A stretch of DNA of 64,000 bases from Bradyrhizobium iriomotense (GCF_018129405.1 NZ_JAFCLP010000003.1:273501-337500); one strand, 5' to 3'. Counted from the first letter of the stretch, positions 27,495 through 37,534 are shown. Notes: generated by a model not told the origin, from the letters alone. A program made the numbers and translations.

Positions 27495-28975
27495 GGGCAG
27501 TCGATATGAAATGCAGGGCAGATCTGACGACGATGCGAACCTCCGTGGTCCGCGCCCTGTCGTTATCGGCCGCCCTCGCGCTGGTGCTCGACCCGGCGCT
27601 GACCCCCGTGGTCGCCGCCAACTATCGCCCCGTGGCGCCGGCCGCCGCCGACGGCCAGATGAACGCGCGCTTCCTTTCACTCGGCGTCGGCAAATCGATC
27701 GTGATCGATCTGCCGCGCGACATCAAGGACGTGCTGGTCGCCGACCCCAAAATCGCCAATGCGGTGGTGCGCTCGGCGCAGCGCGCCTACATCATCGGCG
27801 CCTCGGTCGGCCAGACCAACATCGTGTTCTTTGATTCCGCCGGCCAGCAGATCGCGGCCTACGACATCGCGGTCAAGCGCGACCTCAACGGCGTGCGCGC
27901 CGCATTGAAGCAGGTCCTGCCTAATTCCGACATCCAGATCGACGGGCTCGGCGAGGGTGTCGTTCTGACCGGCAGTGTGGCTAGTCCAATGGAGGCGCAG
28001 CAGGCCAACGAACTCGCCGCGCGCCTCGCCGGCGGCGCCGACAAGGTGGTGAACTCGATCGTGGTCCGCGGCCGCGACCAGGTCATGCTGAAGGTGACGG
28101 TGGCCGAGGTCCAGCGCAGCATCGTCAAGCAGCTCGGCATCGACCTCTCCGCGAACCTGAACTACGGCACCTCGGTGGTGAGCTTCACCAACTCGAACCC
28201 GTTCACGGCCCTAGGTCGCAATCTCGTGGACGGCAACAATCTGACCACGAAGTTCGGCACGTCGGTGCAGGCCACGCTGCGCGCGATGGAGACCGCGGGC
28301 GTGATCCGGACGCTGGCGGAGCCGAACCTGACCGCGATCTCCGGCGAGTCGGCGACCTTCATCGCCGGCGGCGAATTCCCGGTGCCGGCAGGCTATGCGT
28401 GCGATCCCACGACGCATGTCTGTACAACCCAGATCAGCTTCAAGAAGTTCGGCATCTCGCTCAACTTCACCCCCGTCGTTCTGACCGAGGGCAAGATCAG
28501 CCTGCGCGTGATGACCGAGGTCTCGGAGCTTTCGAACGAGAATTCGATCACCCTGTCGCAGGCGGTGACGTCGACGTCGGTGAACTCGCTGACGGTGCCC
28601 TCGATCCGGACCCGCCGCGCCGAGACCTCGCTGGAAATTCCCTCCGGCGGCGCCATGGCGATGGCCGGCCTGATCCAGCAGCAGACCAAGCAGGCGGTGA
28701 GCGGACTGCCGGGCCTGATGCAGCTTCCGGTCCTCGGCACGCTGTTCCGCAGCCGCGACTTCGTCAACAACGCGACCGAGCTGGTTGTGATCGTGACGCC
28801 TTATGTCGTTCGCGCAACGGCGCCGAAGGACCTGTCGCGGCCGGATGACGGCTTCGCCGCGCCTGCGGACCCGCAGGCTGAGCTGATCGGCAACATCAAC
28901 CGCATCTATGGCGTGCCCGGCCGGGCCGAACCGGCCCGGAATTACCGTGGCACCTACGGCTTCATCACCGACTGA
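27491..28975 (+). CDS. cpaC: outer-membrane secretin CpaC (RcpA)
   Basis: A 494-residue secretin. It has a signal peptide, then a pilus N-domain (SIVIDLPRDIKDVLVADPKIA), a BON-like region, and the secretin core. In the core, VQATLRAMETAGVIRTLAEPNLTA, FIAGGEFPVP and the late PVLGTLFRSRDF are visible. It forms the outer-membrane channel for Flp pili. The start ATG overlaps the cpaB stop (ATGA), indicating coupling. Met6 and Met15 are alternative starts. Confidence 0.95.
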   Translation: MRAVDMKCRADLTTMRTSVVRALSLSAALALVLDPALTPVVAANYRPVAPAAADGQMNARFLSLGVGKSIVIDLPRDIKDVLVADPKIANAVVRSAQRAYIIGASVGQTNIVFFDSAGQQIAAYDIAVKRDLNGVRAALKQVLPNSDIQIDGLGEGVVLTGSVASPMEAQQANELAARLAGGADKVVNSIVVRGRDQVMLKVTVAEVQRSIVKQLGIDLSANLNYGTSVVSFTNSNPFTALGRNLVDGNNLTTKFGTSVQATLRAMETAGVIRTLAEPNLTAISGESATFIAGGEFPVPAGYACDPTTHVCTTQISFKKFGISLNFTPVVLTEGKISLRVMTEVSELSNENSITLSQAVTSTSVNSLTVPSIRTRRAETSLEIPSGGAMAMAGLIQQQTKQAVSGLPGLMQLPVLGTLFRSRDFVNNATELVVIVTPYVVRATAPKDLSRPDDGFAAPADPQAELIGNINRIYGVPGRAEPARNYRGTYGFITD

Positions 28976-28995
28976 GGCGGAACGGGGACTTCGAG

Positions 28996-29730
28996 ATGAC
29001 CACAAGACCACCCCAGCTTCGCAAACGCGCCATCGGCTTCGGCGGCGCGCTCGTCGGCATCGCGCTTGCGCTCGGCGGCTGCCAGCACGATGAAGTGACG
29101 ACCGCCTCCATTCCCGACGACTACAAGCAGCGTCACCCGATCGCGGTCGAGGAGCAGAACCGCTCGATCGTCGTCTTCGTCGGCCACGCCCGCGGCGGGT
29201 TGACCGCCGCCCAGCGCGCCGACGTGATGGGCCTGGCATCGGCCTGGCTGCACGAAGGCACCGGCGCCATCCATATCGATGTGCCGTCCGGCACGCCGAA
29301 TGCCCGCCCGGCAGCCGAGTCGATGCGTGAGATCCAGGCGATGCTGAGTGCTGCGGGCATTCCGCCGCGCGGCATCATCACCCGTCCCTACCAGCCGCAA
29401 GACAAGCGCTTCCTGCCGCCGATCCGGCTGACCTATTCCAGGATCGCCGCAGTCGCGGGTCCCTGCGGCCTGTGGCCGGAGGACATCGGCCCGTCGATGA
29501 AGAACAAGAGCTGGTTCGAGAACAAGGACTACTACAATTACGGCTGCGCCTATCAGCGCAACATGGCCGCCATGGTCGACAACCCGGCGGACCTCGAGCA
29601 GCCGCGTTCCGAAACGCCGTCCTACACGACGCGGCGCACCGCTGCGTTCGAGAAGTATCGCAAGGGAACTCCGACGGCCGTCGTCTATCCTGAAGCCGAA
29701 AAGGCCAAACTCAGCGAAACCGGCAAATGA
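28996..29730 (+). CDS. cpaD: pilus biogenesis lipoprotein CpaD
   Basis: A 244-residue lipoprotein with a lipobox LALGGC (Cys29). The CpaD motifs that follow are DDYKQRHPIAVEEQ near residue 40, a region similar to peptidoglycan-binding OmpA folds, and WPEDIGPSMKNKSWFENKDYYNYGCAYQRN. The latter fits the conserved YxNFGCA-type patch. It probably helps secretin assembly. It overlaps cpaE by four bases. Confidence 0.93.
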   Translation: MTTRPPQLRKRAIGFGGALVGIALALGGCQHDEVTTASIPDDYKQRHPIAVEEQNRSIVVFVGHARGGLTAAQRADVMGLASAWLHEGTGAIHIDVPSGTPNARPAAESMREIQAMLSAAGIPPRGIITRPYQPQDKRFLPPIRLTYSRIAAVAGPCGLWPEDIGPSMKNKSWFENKDYYNYGCAYQRNMAAMVDNPADLEQPRSETPSYTTRRTAAFEKYRKGTPTAVVYPEAEKAKLSETGK

Positions 29731-30995
29731 TCAGCTACGCTCGCCAGCCCCAAGAAGAGCAGCCGGAAGCGTCGCTCCCCCCGGTCGAGGAGCATATTGC
29801 GCCAGCGCCGCGCGTTTCGGTCCAGGCTTTCTGCGAGACCGTGGAGACCGCTGCCGCTGTGCAGTCGGCCGGTGAGGATCGCCGCCTCGGCAAGGCCCAC
29901 CTGAAGATCCAGATGGGCGGCATGGCGGCCGCGATCGAAGCCTACCGCTCGGCCCCCACGCCGAACGTGATCGTGCTCGAGAGCGACGGCCGCAACGACC
30001 TCCTGGGCGGCCTCGACCAGCTCGCCACCGTCTGCGACGCCGGCACCCGCGTGGTGGTGATCGGCCGCATCAATGACGTCACACTCTATCGCGAGCTGGT
30101 GCGTCGCGGCGTCAGCGACTACGTGCTCGCGCCGGTCGGCCCCATCGACGTCGTGCGCTCGATCTGCAACCTGTTCTCCGCACCGGAAGCCAAGGCGGTC
30201 GGCCGCATCATCGCGGTGGTCGGCGCCAAGGGCGGCGTCGGCGCGTCCACCATCTCCCATAACGTCGCCTGGGCGATCGCGCGCGATCTCGCGATGGACG
30301 CGGTGGTTGCCGATCTCGACCTCGCCTTCGGCACCGCCGGGCTCGACTACAATCAGGACCCGCCGCAGGGCATTGCCGACGCGGTGTTCTCGCCCGACCG
30401 CGTCGATACCGCCTTCATCGACCGTCTGCTGTCGAAATGCACCGACCACCTCAGCCTGCTGGCGGCGCCCGCCACGCTCGACCGGGTCTATGATTTCGGC
30501 ACCGACGCCTTCGATGCCGTGTTCGACACGCTGCGTGCCACCATGCCCTGCATCGTGCTCGACATCCCGCACCAATGGTCGGGCTGGACCAAGCGCGCCC
30601 TGATCGGCGCGGACGACATCCTGATCGTGGCGGCGCCGGACCTTGCCAATCTGCGCAACACCAAGAACCTGTTCGACCTGCTGAAGGCCTCGCGCCCGAA
30701 CGACCGGCCGCCGCTCTACTGCCTGAACCAGGTCGGCATCCCGAAACGTCCGGAAATCGCCGCCACCGAGTTCGCCAAGGCAATCGAGAGCCAGCCGGTC
30801 GTCTCGATCCCGTTCGAGCCGCAGATCTTCGGCTCGGCAGCCAACAACGGCCAGATGATCGCGGAGATCTCTGCCAACCACAAGTCGATCGAGATGTTCC
30901 TCCAGATCGCCCAGCGCCTGACCGGCCGCAGCGAGACGAAGAAACAAAAGTCGTCCTTGCTTTCACCCCTGATTGAGAAGTTGCGGCGAAAATAA
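29727..30995 (+). CDS. cpaE: pilus assembly ATPase-like localisation protein CpaE (TadZ)
   Basis: A 422-residue MinD/ParA-like protein. It has an N-terminal atypical receiver domain (about 60-150) with the usual phosphorylation site poorly kept. A P-loop domain follows whose deviant Walker A reads GAKGGVGAST (about residues 166-175); Ala replaces the usual Lys, as in other CpaE proteins. It also has DLDLAFGTAGLDYNQ and DIPHQW. TadZ/CpaE proteins place the pilus machine at the pole. ATP turnover is probably weak. It starts within the cpaD stop. Confidence 0.94.
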   Translation: MISYARQPQEEQPEASLPPVEEHIAPAPRVSVQAFCETVETAAAVQSAGEDRRLGKAHLKIQMGGMAAAIEAYRSAPTPNVIVLESDGRNDLLGGLDQLATVCDAGTRVVVIGRINDVTLYRELVRRGVSDYVLAPVGPIDVVRSICNLFSAPEAKAVGRIIAVVGAKGGVGASTISHNVAWAIARDLAMDAVVADLDLAFGTAGLDYNQDPPQGIADAVFSPDRVDTAFIDRLLSKCTDHLSLLAAPATLDRVYDFGTDAFDAVFDTLRATMPCIVLDIPHQWSGWTKRALIGADDILIVAAPDLANLRNTKNLFDLLKASRPNDRPPLYCLNQVGIPKRPEIAATEFAKAIESQPVVSIPFEPQIFGSAANNGQMIAEISANHKSIEMFLQIAQRLTGRSETKKQKSSLLSPLIEKLRRK

Positions 30996-31016
30996 GCCGC
31001 CGCATGGAGTCGTTAA

Positions 31017-32486
31017 GTGTTCGGTAAGCGTAGCGGAACAGACACCGACTTTCGGGCCCCCAAGCCCGGCGCCGTGTCGCCAGAGCCTGTCGCGGCTCCG
31101 GCGCCGACGGTGTCGCGCGCGCCGCCCCCGCCGGCCGTCGCCTCGCCGCCGCTTGCCCCGATCAAAGCCCCGCCGCCGCCTCCGATGGAGAACCGCCGCT
31201 CGGACAATTATTACGAGGTCAAGGCAACCATCTTCGGCGCGCTGATCGAGGCGATCGACCTTGCCCAGCTCGCCAAGCTCGATTCGGAATCGGCCCGCGA
31301 GGAAATCCGCGACATCGTCAACGAGATCATCGCGATCAAGAACATCGTGATGTCGATCGCCGAGCAGGAGGAGCTGCTCGACGACATCTGCAACGACGTG
31401 CTCGGCTACGGTCCGCTGGAGCCGCTGCTGTCGCGCGACGACATCGCGGACATCATGGTCAACGGCGCCAACACCGTCTACATCGAGGTCGCCGGCAAGA
31501 TCCAACGTACCGGCATCCGCTTCCGCGACAACCAGCAGCTCCTCAATATCTGCCAGCGCATCGTCAGCCAGGTCGGCCGGCGCGTCGACGAATCCTCGCC
31601 GATCTGCGACGCACGCCTCGCCGACGGCTCCCGCGTCAATGCCATCGTGCCGCCGCTGTCGATCGACGGGCCCGCGCTCACCATCCGCAAGTTCAAGAAG
31701 GACAAGCTGACGCTGGATCAGCTCGTCAAGTTCGGCGCGATCTCGCCCGAGGGCGCCGAGATCCTCCAGATCATCGGCCGCGTCCGCTGCAACGTGCTGA
31801 TCTCCGGCGGTACCGGCTCGGGCAAGACCACGCTGCTCAACTGCCTCACCAACTACATCGAACACGACGAGCGCGTCATCACCTGCGAGGACGCCGCCGA
31901 GCTCCAGCTCCAGCAGCCCCATGTGGTGCGGCTCGAGACCCGCCCGCCCAACATCGAGGGCGAGGGCCAGGTCACCATGCGCGAGCTGGTACGCAACTGC
32001 CTGCGTATGCGTCCTGAACGGATCATCGTCGGCGAAGTCCGCGGACCCGAGGCGTTCGACCTGTTGCAGGCCATGAACACCGGCCACGACGGCTCGATGG
32101 GCACGCTGCACGCCAACAATCCGCGCGAGGCGCTCTCGCGCTGCGAATCCATGATCACGATGGGCGGCTTTTCGCTTCCGTCGCGAACAATTCGCGAGAT
32201 GATCTGCGCCTCGATCGACGTCATCGTCCAGGCGGCGCGCCTGCGCGACGGCTCGCGCCGCATCACCCACATCACCGAGGTGATGGGCATGGAAGGCGAC
32301 ACCATCATCACCCAGGACATCTTCGTCTACGACCTGATCGGCGAGGACGCCAACGGCAAGATCATCGGCCGGCACCGCTCGACCGGCATCGGCCGTCCGA
32401 AGTTCTGGGAACGCGCCCGTTATTACGGCGACGAGAAGCGCCTTGCCGCCGCGCTGGACGCTGCGGAAGTGGCGCCGACGAAATGA
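31017..32486 (+). CDS. cpaF: secretion/assembly ATPase CpaF (TadA)
   Basis: A 489-residue hexameric type II/IV secretion ATPase that drives pilus extension and probably retraction. The first 65 residues are a Pro/Ala-rich linker. The catalytic part has Walker [10 protein letters not shown] (about 264-272), [15 protein letters not shown], the Walker B region [15 protein letters not shown] and the His box [15 protein letters not shown]. The start is GTG at 31017, with GGAG seven bases upstream. It lies 21 nt after cpaE. Confidence 0.96.
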   Translation: MFGKRSGTDTDFRAPKPGAVSPEPVAAPAPTVSRAPPPPAVASPPLAPIKAPPPPPMENRRSDNYYEVKATIFGALIEAIDLAQLAKLDSESAREEIRDIVNEIIAIKNIVMSIAEQEELLDDICNDVLGYGPLEPLLSRDDIADIMVNGANTVYIEVAGKIQRTGIRFRDNQQLLNICQRIVSQVGRRVDESSPICDARLADGSRVNAIVPPLSIDGPALTIRKFKKDKLTLDQLVKFGAISPEGAEILQIIGRVRCNVLISGGTGSGKTTLLNCLTNYIEHDERVITCEDAAELQLQQPHVVRLETRPPNIEGEGQVTMRELVRNCLRMRPERIIVGEVRGPEAFDLLQAMNTGHDGSMGTLHANNPREALSRCESMITMGGFSLPSRTIREMICASIDVIVQAARLRDGSRRITHITEVMGMEGDTIITQDIFVYDLIGEDANGKIIGRHRSTGIGRPKFWERARYYGDEKRLAAALDAAEVAPTK

Positions 32487-32502
32487 GCGGATCAGCAACG
32501 CC

Positions 32503-33480
32503 ATGAACATGCAGGTCCTCGCCCTCGCCTTCCTCGCCACCGCCGCTGTCGGCGGCATCGCCTGGGTCTTCCTCTACCCGTTGCTGTCCGGAGAGCGGCA
32601 GGCGGAAAACCGCCGCGCCTCGATCGCGCGTGCCGACGCGCCCGCGGCCAAGCAGACCGAAAAGAGCCAGCGGTCGCGCCGCGAGCAGGTCGAGAGTTCG
32701 CTGAAGGATCTCGAGGCACGGCGTCAGCAGGAGAAGAGCGTTCCGCTCAGCGTCCGCCTGTCACAGGCAGGGCTGGACTGGACACCGCAGAAATTCTGGA
32801 TCGTGTCCGCGGTCGTGGCGGGCGTGCTGTTCGCGGCCGCCATGTTCGTCGGCGGCGGCCTGCTCGGCGCCGCCGGCCTTGCCTTTGCCGGCGGCCTCGG
32901 CCTGCCGCGCTGGGCACTCGGCTTCCTGAAGAAGCGCCGCGAAGCCAAATTCCTGAAGGCGCTGCCCGACGCCGTCGACGTGATCGTCCGCGGCATCAAG
33001 GCGGGCCTGCCGCTGTTCGAATCGATCAAGGTCGTCGCCGCCGATTCGCCCGAGCCGCTGCGCAGCGAGTTCCTGGCGATCATCGAGACGCAGGCGATCG
33101 GCATGCCGCTCGGCGAAGCTTGCTCGCGCCTCTACGACCGGATGCCGCTGCCGGAAGCCAATTTCTTCGGGATCGTCATCTCGATCCAGCAGAAGTCGGG
33201 CGGCAATCTCTCCGAAGCGCTCGGCAACCTCTCCAAGGTGCTGCGTGACCGCAAGAAGATGAAGGAAAAGATCCAGGCGATGTCGATGGAAGCCAAGGCC
33301 TCGGCCGGCATCATCGGCTCGCTGCCGCCGATCGTGATGTTCCTCGTTTATCTCACGACGCCGCACTACATCTCGCTGCTGTGGACCCATCCTACCGGAC
33401 AGCTCATGCTGGTCGGCTGCGTCATCTGGATGTCGATCGGCATCATGGTGATGAAGAAGATGATCAATTTCGATTTCTGA
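32503..33480 (+). CDS. tadB: Tad inner-membrane platform protein TadB
   Basis: A 325-residue membrane protein of the GspF/TadB family. An N-terminal helix is followed by a charged linker of about 70 residues, two central helices and the T2SSF domain. Visible motifs are LPDAVDVIVRGIKAGLPL, EANFFGIVISIQQKSGGNLSEALGNLS and KASAGIIGSLPP. C-terminal helices follow. It pairs with TadC as the platform that couples CpaF to pilin. The ATG at 32503 is preferred to an in-frame start inside cpaF. Confidence 0.94.
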   Translation: MNMQVLALAFLATAAVGGIAWVFLYPLLSGERQAENRRASIARADAPAAKQTEKSQRSRREQVESSLKDLEARRQQEKSVPLSVRLSQAGLDWTPQKFWIVSAVVAGVLFAAAMFVGGGLLGAAGLAFAGGLGLPRWALGFLKKRREAKFLKALPDAVDVIVRGIKAGLPLFESIKVVAADSPEPLRSEFLAIIETQAIGMPLGEACSRLYDRMPLPEANFFGIVISIQQKSGGNLSEALGNLSKVLRDRKKMKEKIQAMSMEAKASAGIIGSLPPIVMFLVYLTTPHYISLLWTHPTGQLMLVGCVIWMSIGIMVMKKMINFDF

Positions 33481-33489
33481 CGGTGGCGC

Positions 33490-34464
33490 ATGGTCGAATT
33501 TCTCGTCTCGAAACTGCATGACGTCCGCTTCATGACCATGCTGCTGGCGGCCATCGCCGCCAGCGCCACCGTCTATACGCTGGTGATGCCGCTGTTCGCC
33601 GGCGAAGGCCTCTCCAAGCGCATGAAGGCGGTGGCAAGCGAACGCGAACGCATCCGGCAGCGCGAGCGTGACCGTCTCAACAAGAACGAAAAGGTCTCGC
33701 TGCGCCAGACACCGAAGCAGATCGTCTCCAAGGTCGTCGAGGACTTCAATCTCACCAAATGGCTCGCGCAGGAAGCCGCCCGCGACAAGCTCATCATGGC
33801 GGGCTACCGCGGCCAGGCGCCCTACATCACCTTCCTGTTTGCGCGCATGGTCGCTCCGATCGTGCTGTTCATGGGCTCGATCCTTTACGTGTTCCTAATC
33901 GCGCACATGGACAAGCCGCTGCCGATCAAGATCGGCATCTGCATCGGCGCCGCCTATGCCGGCTTGCAGGCGCCGATGCTGTTCCTCAAGAACGCGATCT
34001 CCAAGCGCCAGCTCTCGATCAGGCGCGCCTTTCCCGACGCACTCGACCTGCTGCTGATCTGCATCGAATCCGGCATGTCGGTCGAAATGGCGTTCCGGAA
34101 GGTCGCCACCGAGATCGTGGGCCAGTCGATCGCGCTGTCGGAAGAGTTCGCGCTGACCACCGCCGAGCTGTCCTATTTGCAGGACCGCAAGGTGGCCTAC
34201 GAGAACCTGGCGCGGCGCACCGGGCTCGAGGGCGTCAAATCGGTGTGTCTGGCGCTTCAGCAGGCGGAACGTTACGGCACTCCGCTCGGGCACTCGCTGC
34301 GCGTCATGGCGCAGGAAAACCGAGACATGCGCATGAACGAGGCCGAGAAGAAGGCGGCCGCGCTGCCGCCGAAGCTGACGGTCCCGATGATCCTGTTCTT
34401 CCTGCCGGTGCTGTTCGTCGTCATTCTCGGGCCGACCGGCATCAAGATCTCCGAGCTGCAGTGA
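33490..34464 (+). CDS. tadC: Tad inner-membrane platform protein TadC
   Basis: A 324-residue GspF-like protein paralogous to TadB, nine bases after it. The T2SSF part has RRAFPDALDLLLICIESGMSVEMAFRKVA and YGTPLGHSLRVMAQENRDMRM. It ends in LPPKLTVPMILFFLPVLFVVILGP, the usual TadC C-terminus. It is the last gene of the plus-strand assembly operon and is followed by a GC-rich palindrome. Confidence 0.94.
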   Translation: MVEFLVSKLHDVRFMTMLLAAIAASATVYTLVMPLFAGEGLSKRMKAVASERERIRQRERDRLNKNEKVSLRQTPKQIVSKVVEDFNLTKWLAQEAARDKLIMAGYRGQAPYITFLFARMVAPIVLFMGSILYVFLIAHMDKPLPIKIGICIGAAYAGLQAPMLFLKNAISKRQLSIRRAFPDALDLLLICIESGMSVEMAFRKVATEIVGQSIALSEEFALTTAELSYLQDRKVAYENLARRTGLEGVKSVCLALQQAERYGTPLGHSLRVMAQENRDMRMNEAEKKAAALPPKLTVPMILFFLPVLFVVILGPTGIKISELQ

Positions 34465-34469
34465 CACGA

Positions 34470-34495
34470 AAGGCGGACCGCGCGCGGTCCGCCTT
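34470..34495. terminator. bidirectional terminator-like palindrome between tadC and tadD-like gene
   Basis: AAGGCGGACCGCG joined directly to its reverse complement makes a perfect 26-base palindrome six bases after the tadC stop. U-tracts are short on both sides (CCTTAG on plus, CCTTTCG on minus), so it may act by strong pausing. It separates convergent genes. Confidence 0.6.
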
Positions 34496-34528
34496 AGTGA
34501 AGTCAGGACGAAGCGATCGGGTGGCGGA

Positions 34529-35341
34529 TCAGTCGGACTGGCTGAGCGAGGCGACCGGCGTCCGCTTCGGCGCGCCGCGCTGGCCCTCGCTGCGGCTCAG
34601 CATGTCCTTGAGATAGGCGACATTGGCCGCGGCCTGGTCCGGTGGCAGGTCTGCCTTCACGATGGTCTCGGCCTCGGCGAAGCGGCCCTGGAGGCCGACG
34701 ACCAGGCCGAGATTCTGCCGCACCCGGCTACTGGCGCGCGGCGATGCATAGGCTTGCCGCAGCGCCTCCTCGGCCTTCGGCAAGTCCCTCGACAGCATGT
34801 AGGACAGGCCGAGATTGGAGAGCACGCCGGGATCGCCCGGTGCGATCTTCAGCGCGCTCGCGTAATAGGAGCGCGCCTCCTCGTGACGGCCCATCTGATC
34901 GAGCGCCGTGCCCTGCACCGAGAGCAGGCGCCAGTCCGGATTGTCGGGCGAATGCGCCTTCGACAGCACATCGAAGGCCTGCTGGAAATTGCCGTTGTCG
35001 GCGAGCGCGCGGCCGTACTGGGCGAGCAGCGCCTTGTTGCCAGGATTGGCGATGGTCGCCTGCTCGAGCACGGCGGCGGCCTGGGCGCGCTGGCCGTTGG
35101 CGCGCAGCGCCTGGCCATAGCCGAGCGCAGCTTCGGCATCCTTGGGATTGGCGCGGTAGCGCTCGCCATAGACTTCGACGGCACGCGAGGGATCGCTGGG
35201 AGCTGCCTCCGCCTTCGACCCGATCGAGCCGGTGACGTCGGAGAGCTTTGACATTGCCGTGCAGCCGCCGAGGCTGATCGCCACCATCGCGACGAGCGAG
35301 GCAGACGCAAGAAGCCGGGCAGGACTGAACCGTTGGCGCAT
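34529..35341 (-). CDS. tadD: TPR lipoprotein, TadD-like
   Basis: A 270-residue lipoprotein. The signal ends in SLGGC with Cys27, and about four to five tetratricopeptide repeats cover residues 50-245. Examples are AEAALGYGQALRANGQ, ALLAQYGRALADNGNFQQAF and GVLSNLGLSYMLSRDLPKAEEAL. TadD proteins are pilotins or scaffolds of Tad secretins. It is convergent with tadC, so it is expressed separately. The name rests on the locus and architecture. Confidence 0.82.
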   Translation of the reverse strand: MRQRFSPARLLASASLVAMVAISLGGCTAMSKLSDVTGSIGSKAEAAPSDPSRAVEVYGERYRANPKDAEAALGYGQALRANGQRAQAAAVLEQATIANPGNKALLAQYGRALADNGNFQQAFDVLSKAHSPDNPDWRLLSVQGTALDQMGRHEEARSYYASALKIAPGDPGVLSNLGLSYMLSRDLPKAEEALRQAYASPRASSRVRQNLGLVVGLQGRFAEAETIVKADLPPDQAAANVAYLKDMLSRSEGQRGAPKRTPVASLSQSD

Positions 35342-35425
35342 GACGCTTTGACTCTCGAGCGGATGGATCGAGCCGAACGCGCCAGCAATAGACTGTTAAC
35401 CCTAATGGCCGGTTAATGCCGCCCC

Positions 35426-36916
35426 TCACGGCGGCGTCTGCGGCGGGGCCTCGCCGCCGAGCCCCAGATCGAGGCCGAGCACCTTCATTTGCTGGTTCAG
35501 GTCCCACAGCAGTTGCAGCACCTGCGCCTCGACGTCGGTCCCCGTGCGCGGCATTCCCGGCCATTCGCGCCGGAGATCCTCACGGCTGACCAGACGCCTC
35601 GCACGGAGCTCGTCGAGGTGAAGCCGATCGATGCCGAGCACGCCGGCGGATTGCTCGACCAACCGGCCCAGCAGCACCGCCACCCCGGCTACCGCGTCGG
35701 CATCATGCCTGGGCGCCGACCTCGATACCTTGCGGTCGAGATCGGCCCAGGTCTGAGAGGTGACGAGATAGGTGTGGAGCGCATTCACGGAGGCCGGCTC
35801 GCCGCCGGCGTAGAAGGCACGGCGCATCAGCAGCCGGCGCGCCAATGCCGCCACCTGGTCCCGCCCCAGTGTGGCGTTTGAAGCGATCTCGATCGCTGTC
35901 TGGACGGCCGGATCGCGGGAACAATCCCGCCCTGCCGGCAGGCGGATGACGCCGTCCGGCAGGTTCAAGTCGAGCGGGTGGAAGCCGCCGCCATTGCGCG
36001 GCCGCGAATGGCGCGTGATCGCAAATCCATATTCGGAATTGCCGGCATCGGACATCGGGCCGAAATGGATGATGTTGAATCCGGCATCGTCGCCGCCCTG
36101 CCCTGTCGAGGATGGGCAGGACAGCACGTAGATCGTGCGCCAGAACGCATCACCCTTGCTCCGCGTCGCGCGCGGATCCGGAATCGAATAGCGGGTCAGT
36201 CCCTCGACATGCCGGTGACCGTGCAGAACCAGATCGATATTGAGCGAGGTCGCCGCTTCGAGGAAGGTCGCGGGCGCGGCGAGATACATCAGCGGCTCAT
36301 CCGGCGCGCCGAGAAACCGCTTCCCTTCGCCGGTCGCCTGCGGCAGCGGATGATGGTGCAGCGCCAGCACCCGCACCAGGTTTTCGGCCGGCTCGAAATA
36401 ATCGGCGCGTCCCGCCGATCCAAGGCTGCCTGCGAGCTCGACACTCAGCCGGGCGGAATCGGCAACCATGGCGCTGTAGGTGCCCTGGTCGATATTGCCG
36501 CTCGCCAGCGCCGTGAGGCTTGCGCGGTTGGAATCCAGCAGCACCAGATCGAGGCCGGCCTGGCCGTAGTAGACGCTCTTCGAGGTCCGCGGCAGATGCA
36601 GGTAATCATAAACGTCGTGACGGCCCGCACGCTGGCTCGCCCGCTTGACGTCGTGATTGCCGGCGACCGCCTGGATGTCGGTGAACAGCCCGGTCTGCCG
36701 GAAGGATGCGATGACCGCGAGCGCTTCGTCGAGCGCGCGTGGCGTCGGGTCGTCCACGAGATCGCCCGTGATCACCAGGATACGATCGGGAACGTCGGCG
36801 AAGTCCGCCATCCTCGCGCGCAGAGCAGCGACGAGCGTCTCGATCGTCGCGAGCAGCCGGCCTGACCCGTCCAGATGCAGGTCGGAGATCTGCGCAATAA
36901 CGAACGATCTATCCAT
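35426..36916 (-). CDS. metallophosphoesterase with long C-terminal region
   Basis: A 496-residue protein. The first about 270 residues have all calcineurin-like phosphoesterase motifs: QISDLHLDG, ITGDLVDDP, AGNHD, LALHHHPL and LHGHRH. The remaining about 220 residues, which include IIHFGPMSD and AALARRLLMRRAFYAG, match nothing I recognise. No signal peptide is seen, so it is cytoplasmic. The substrate could be a cyclic nucleotide, nucleic acid or phosphoprotein. The ATG at 36916 has a weak ribosome site; a longer in-frame start is possible but not protein-like. Confidence 0.85.
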   Translation of the reverse strand: MDRSFVIAQISDLHLDGSGRLLATIETLVAALRARMADFADVPDRILVITGDLVDDPTPRALDEALAVIASFRQTGLFTDIQAVAGNHDVKRASQRAGRHDVYDYLHLPRTSKSVYYGQAGLDLVLLDSNRASLTALASGNIDQGTYSAMVADSARLSVELAGSLGSAGRADYFEPAENLVRVLALHHHPLPQATGEGKRFLGAPDEPLMYLAAPATFLEAATSLNIDLVLHGHRHVEGLTRYSIPDPRATRSKGDAFWRTIYVLSCPSSTGQGGDDAGFNIIHFGPMSDAGNSEYGFAITRHSRPRNGGGFHPLDLNLPDGVIRLPAGRDCSRDPAVQTAIEIASNATLGRDQVAALARRLLMRRAFYAGGEPASVNALHTYLVTSQTWADLDRKVSRSAPRHDADAVAGVAVLLGRLVEQSAGVLGIDRLHLDELRARRLVSREDLRREWPGMPRTGTDVEAQVLQLLWDLNQQMKVLGLDLGLGGEAPPQTPP

Positions 36917-37125
36917 TTTGCGCCGCTCATTGCAAATGCTGCGCCGCCCAGAACGATGAGAAAAATACCTTGGACGAATAGCTCGAGGTGCGCCCAGAAA
37001 CGCACGGCACAATCTAAAATATTCTCCAATAATGCCACAACCGCAGCGCTAGTAAAGCCCTGCGATGAACGGCAGTTCTCAACGTGGATACGAGAGTTGC
37101 CGCACGACGGTTTCGTTTCGTCCGA

Positions 37126-37329
37126 TCAATATTCGATGGCAAGCCGCTTGCGGATTTCGTCGACCCGTTTGTCGAGCGCATCGAAGCGCGCGTGGACGGA
37201 GCGGTCGTGAAGATAGAAGACGTAGCCGCCGGCAAGGAAGGCAAAGATCCAATGATGATGCTCGACATAGCCAAAGATCACCTCGACGGCCTGGCCGATG
37301 AATGTGACCACGCTCCACACGAATTCCAT
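37126..37329 (-). CDS. small membrane protein of unknown function
   Basis: A 67-residue protein with an N-terminal hydrophobic stretch (VVTFIGQAVEVIFGYV). An HHH triplet, a membrane helix (WIFAFLAGGYVFYLH) and a charged coiled-coil-like end (ARFDALDKRVDEIRKRLAI) follow. The start has an excellent ribosome site, GGGAGGAAA, five bases before the ATG. This makes a real gene likely. Function is unknown. It stands alone, about 200 nt from each neighbour. Confidence 0.75.
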   Translation of the reverse strand: MEFVWSVVTFIGQAVEVIFGYVEHHHWIFAFLAGGYVFYLHDRSVHARFDALDKRVDEIRKRLAIEY

Positions 37330-37534
37330 TGCATTTCCTCCCGGCAGGCCTTGCCTCTAGCTGCCGGCGATCTGCGTACACCTGGCAGCCATTGCCGGAA
37401 CCTAGCATGGCCCACTTGCTGCGAGTAGCGGCTCACTGAGCGGTGACAGCAAAGCCGATTGCGGCCACGGCAAAACTCTGCGAAGTCTCCTGGAGTTCGC
37501 CTGACCTGCCTGACCTGACGATCCGGACCCGCCA

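Noticed and set aside
29727-30995. CpaE Walker A change from Lys to Ala as a mutation
   Set aside because: The GGVGAST form is usual in CpaE/TadZ proteins, so it is a family trait, not damage specific to this strain.
36772-37038. An 88-codon minus-strand frame with a hydrophobic start before the metallophosphoesterase
   Set aside because: It begins with GTG, has no clear ribosome site and runs on in the wrong frame through the phosphoesterase gene. The first 40 residues look membrane-like, so it is worth keeping in mind, but it is not supported as a gene.
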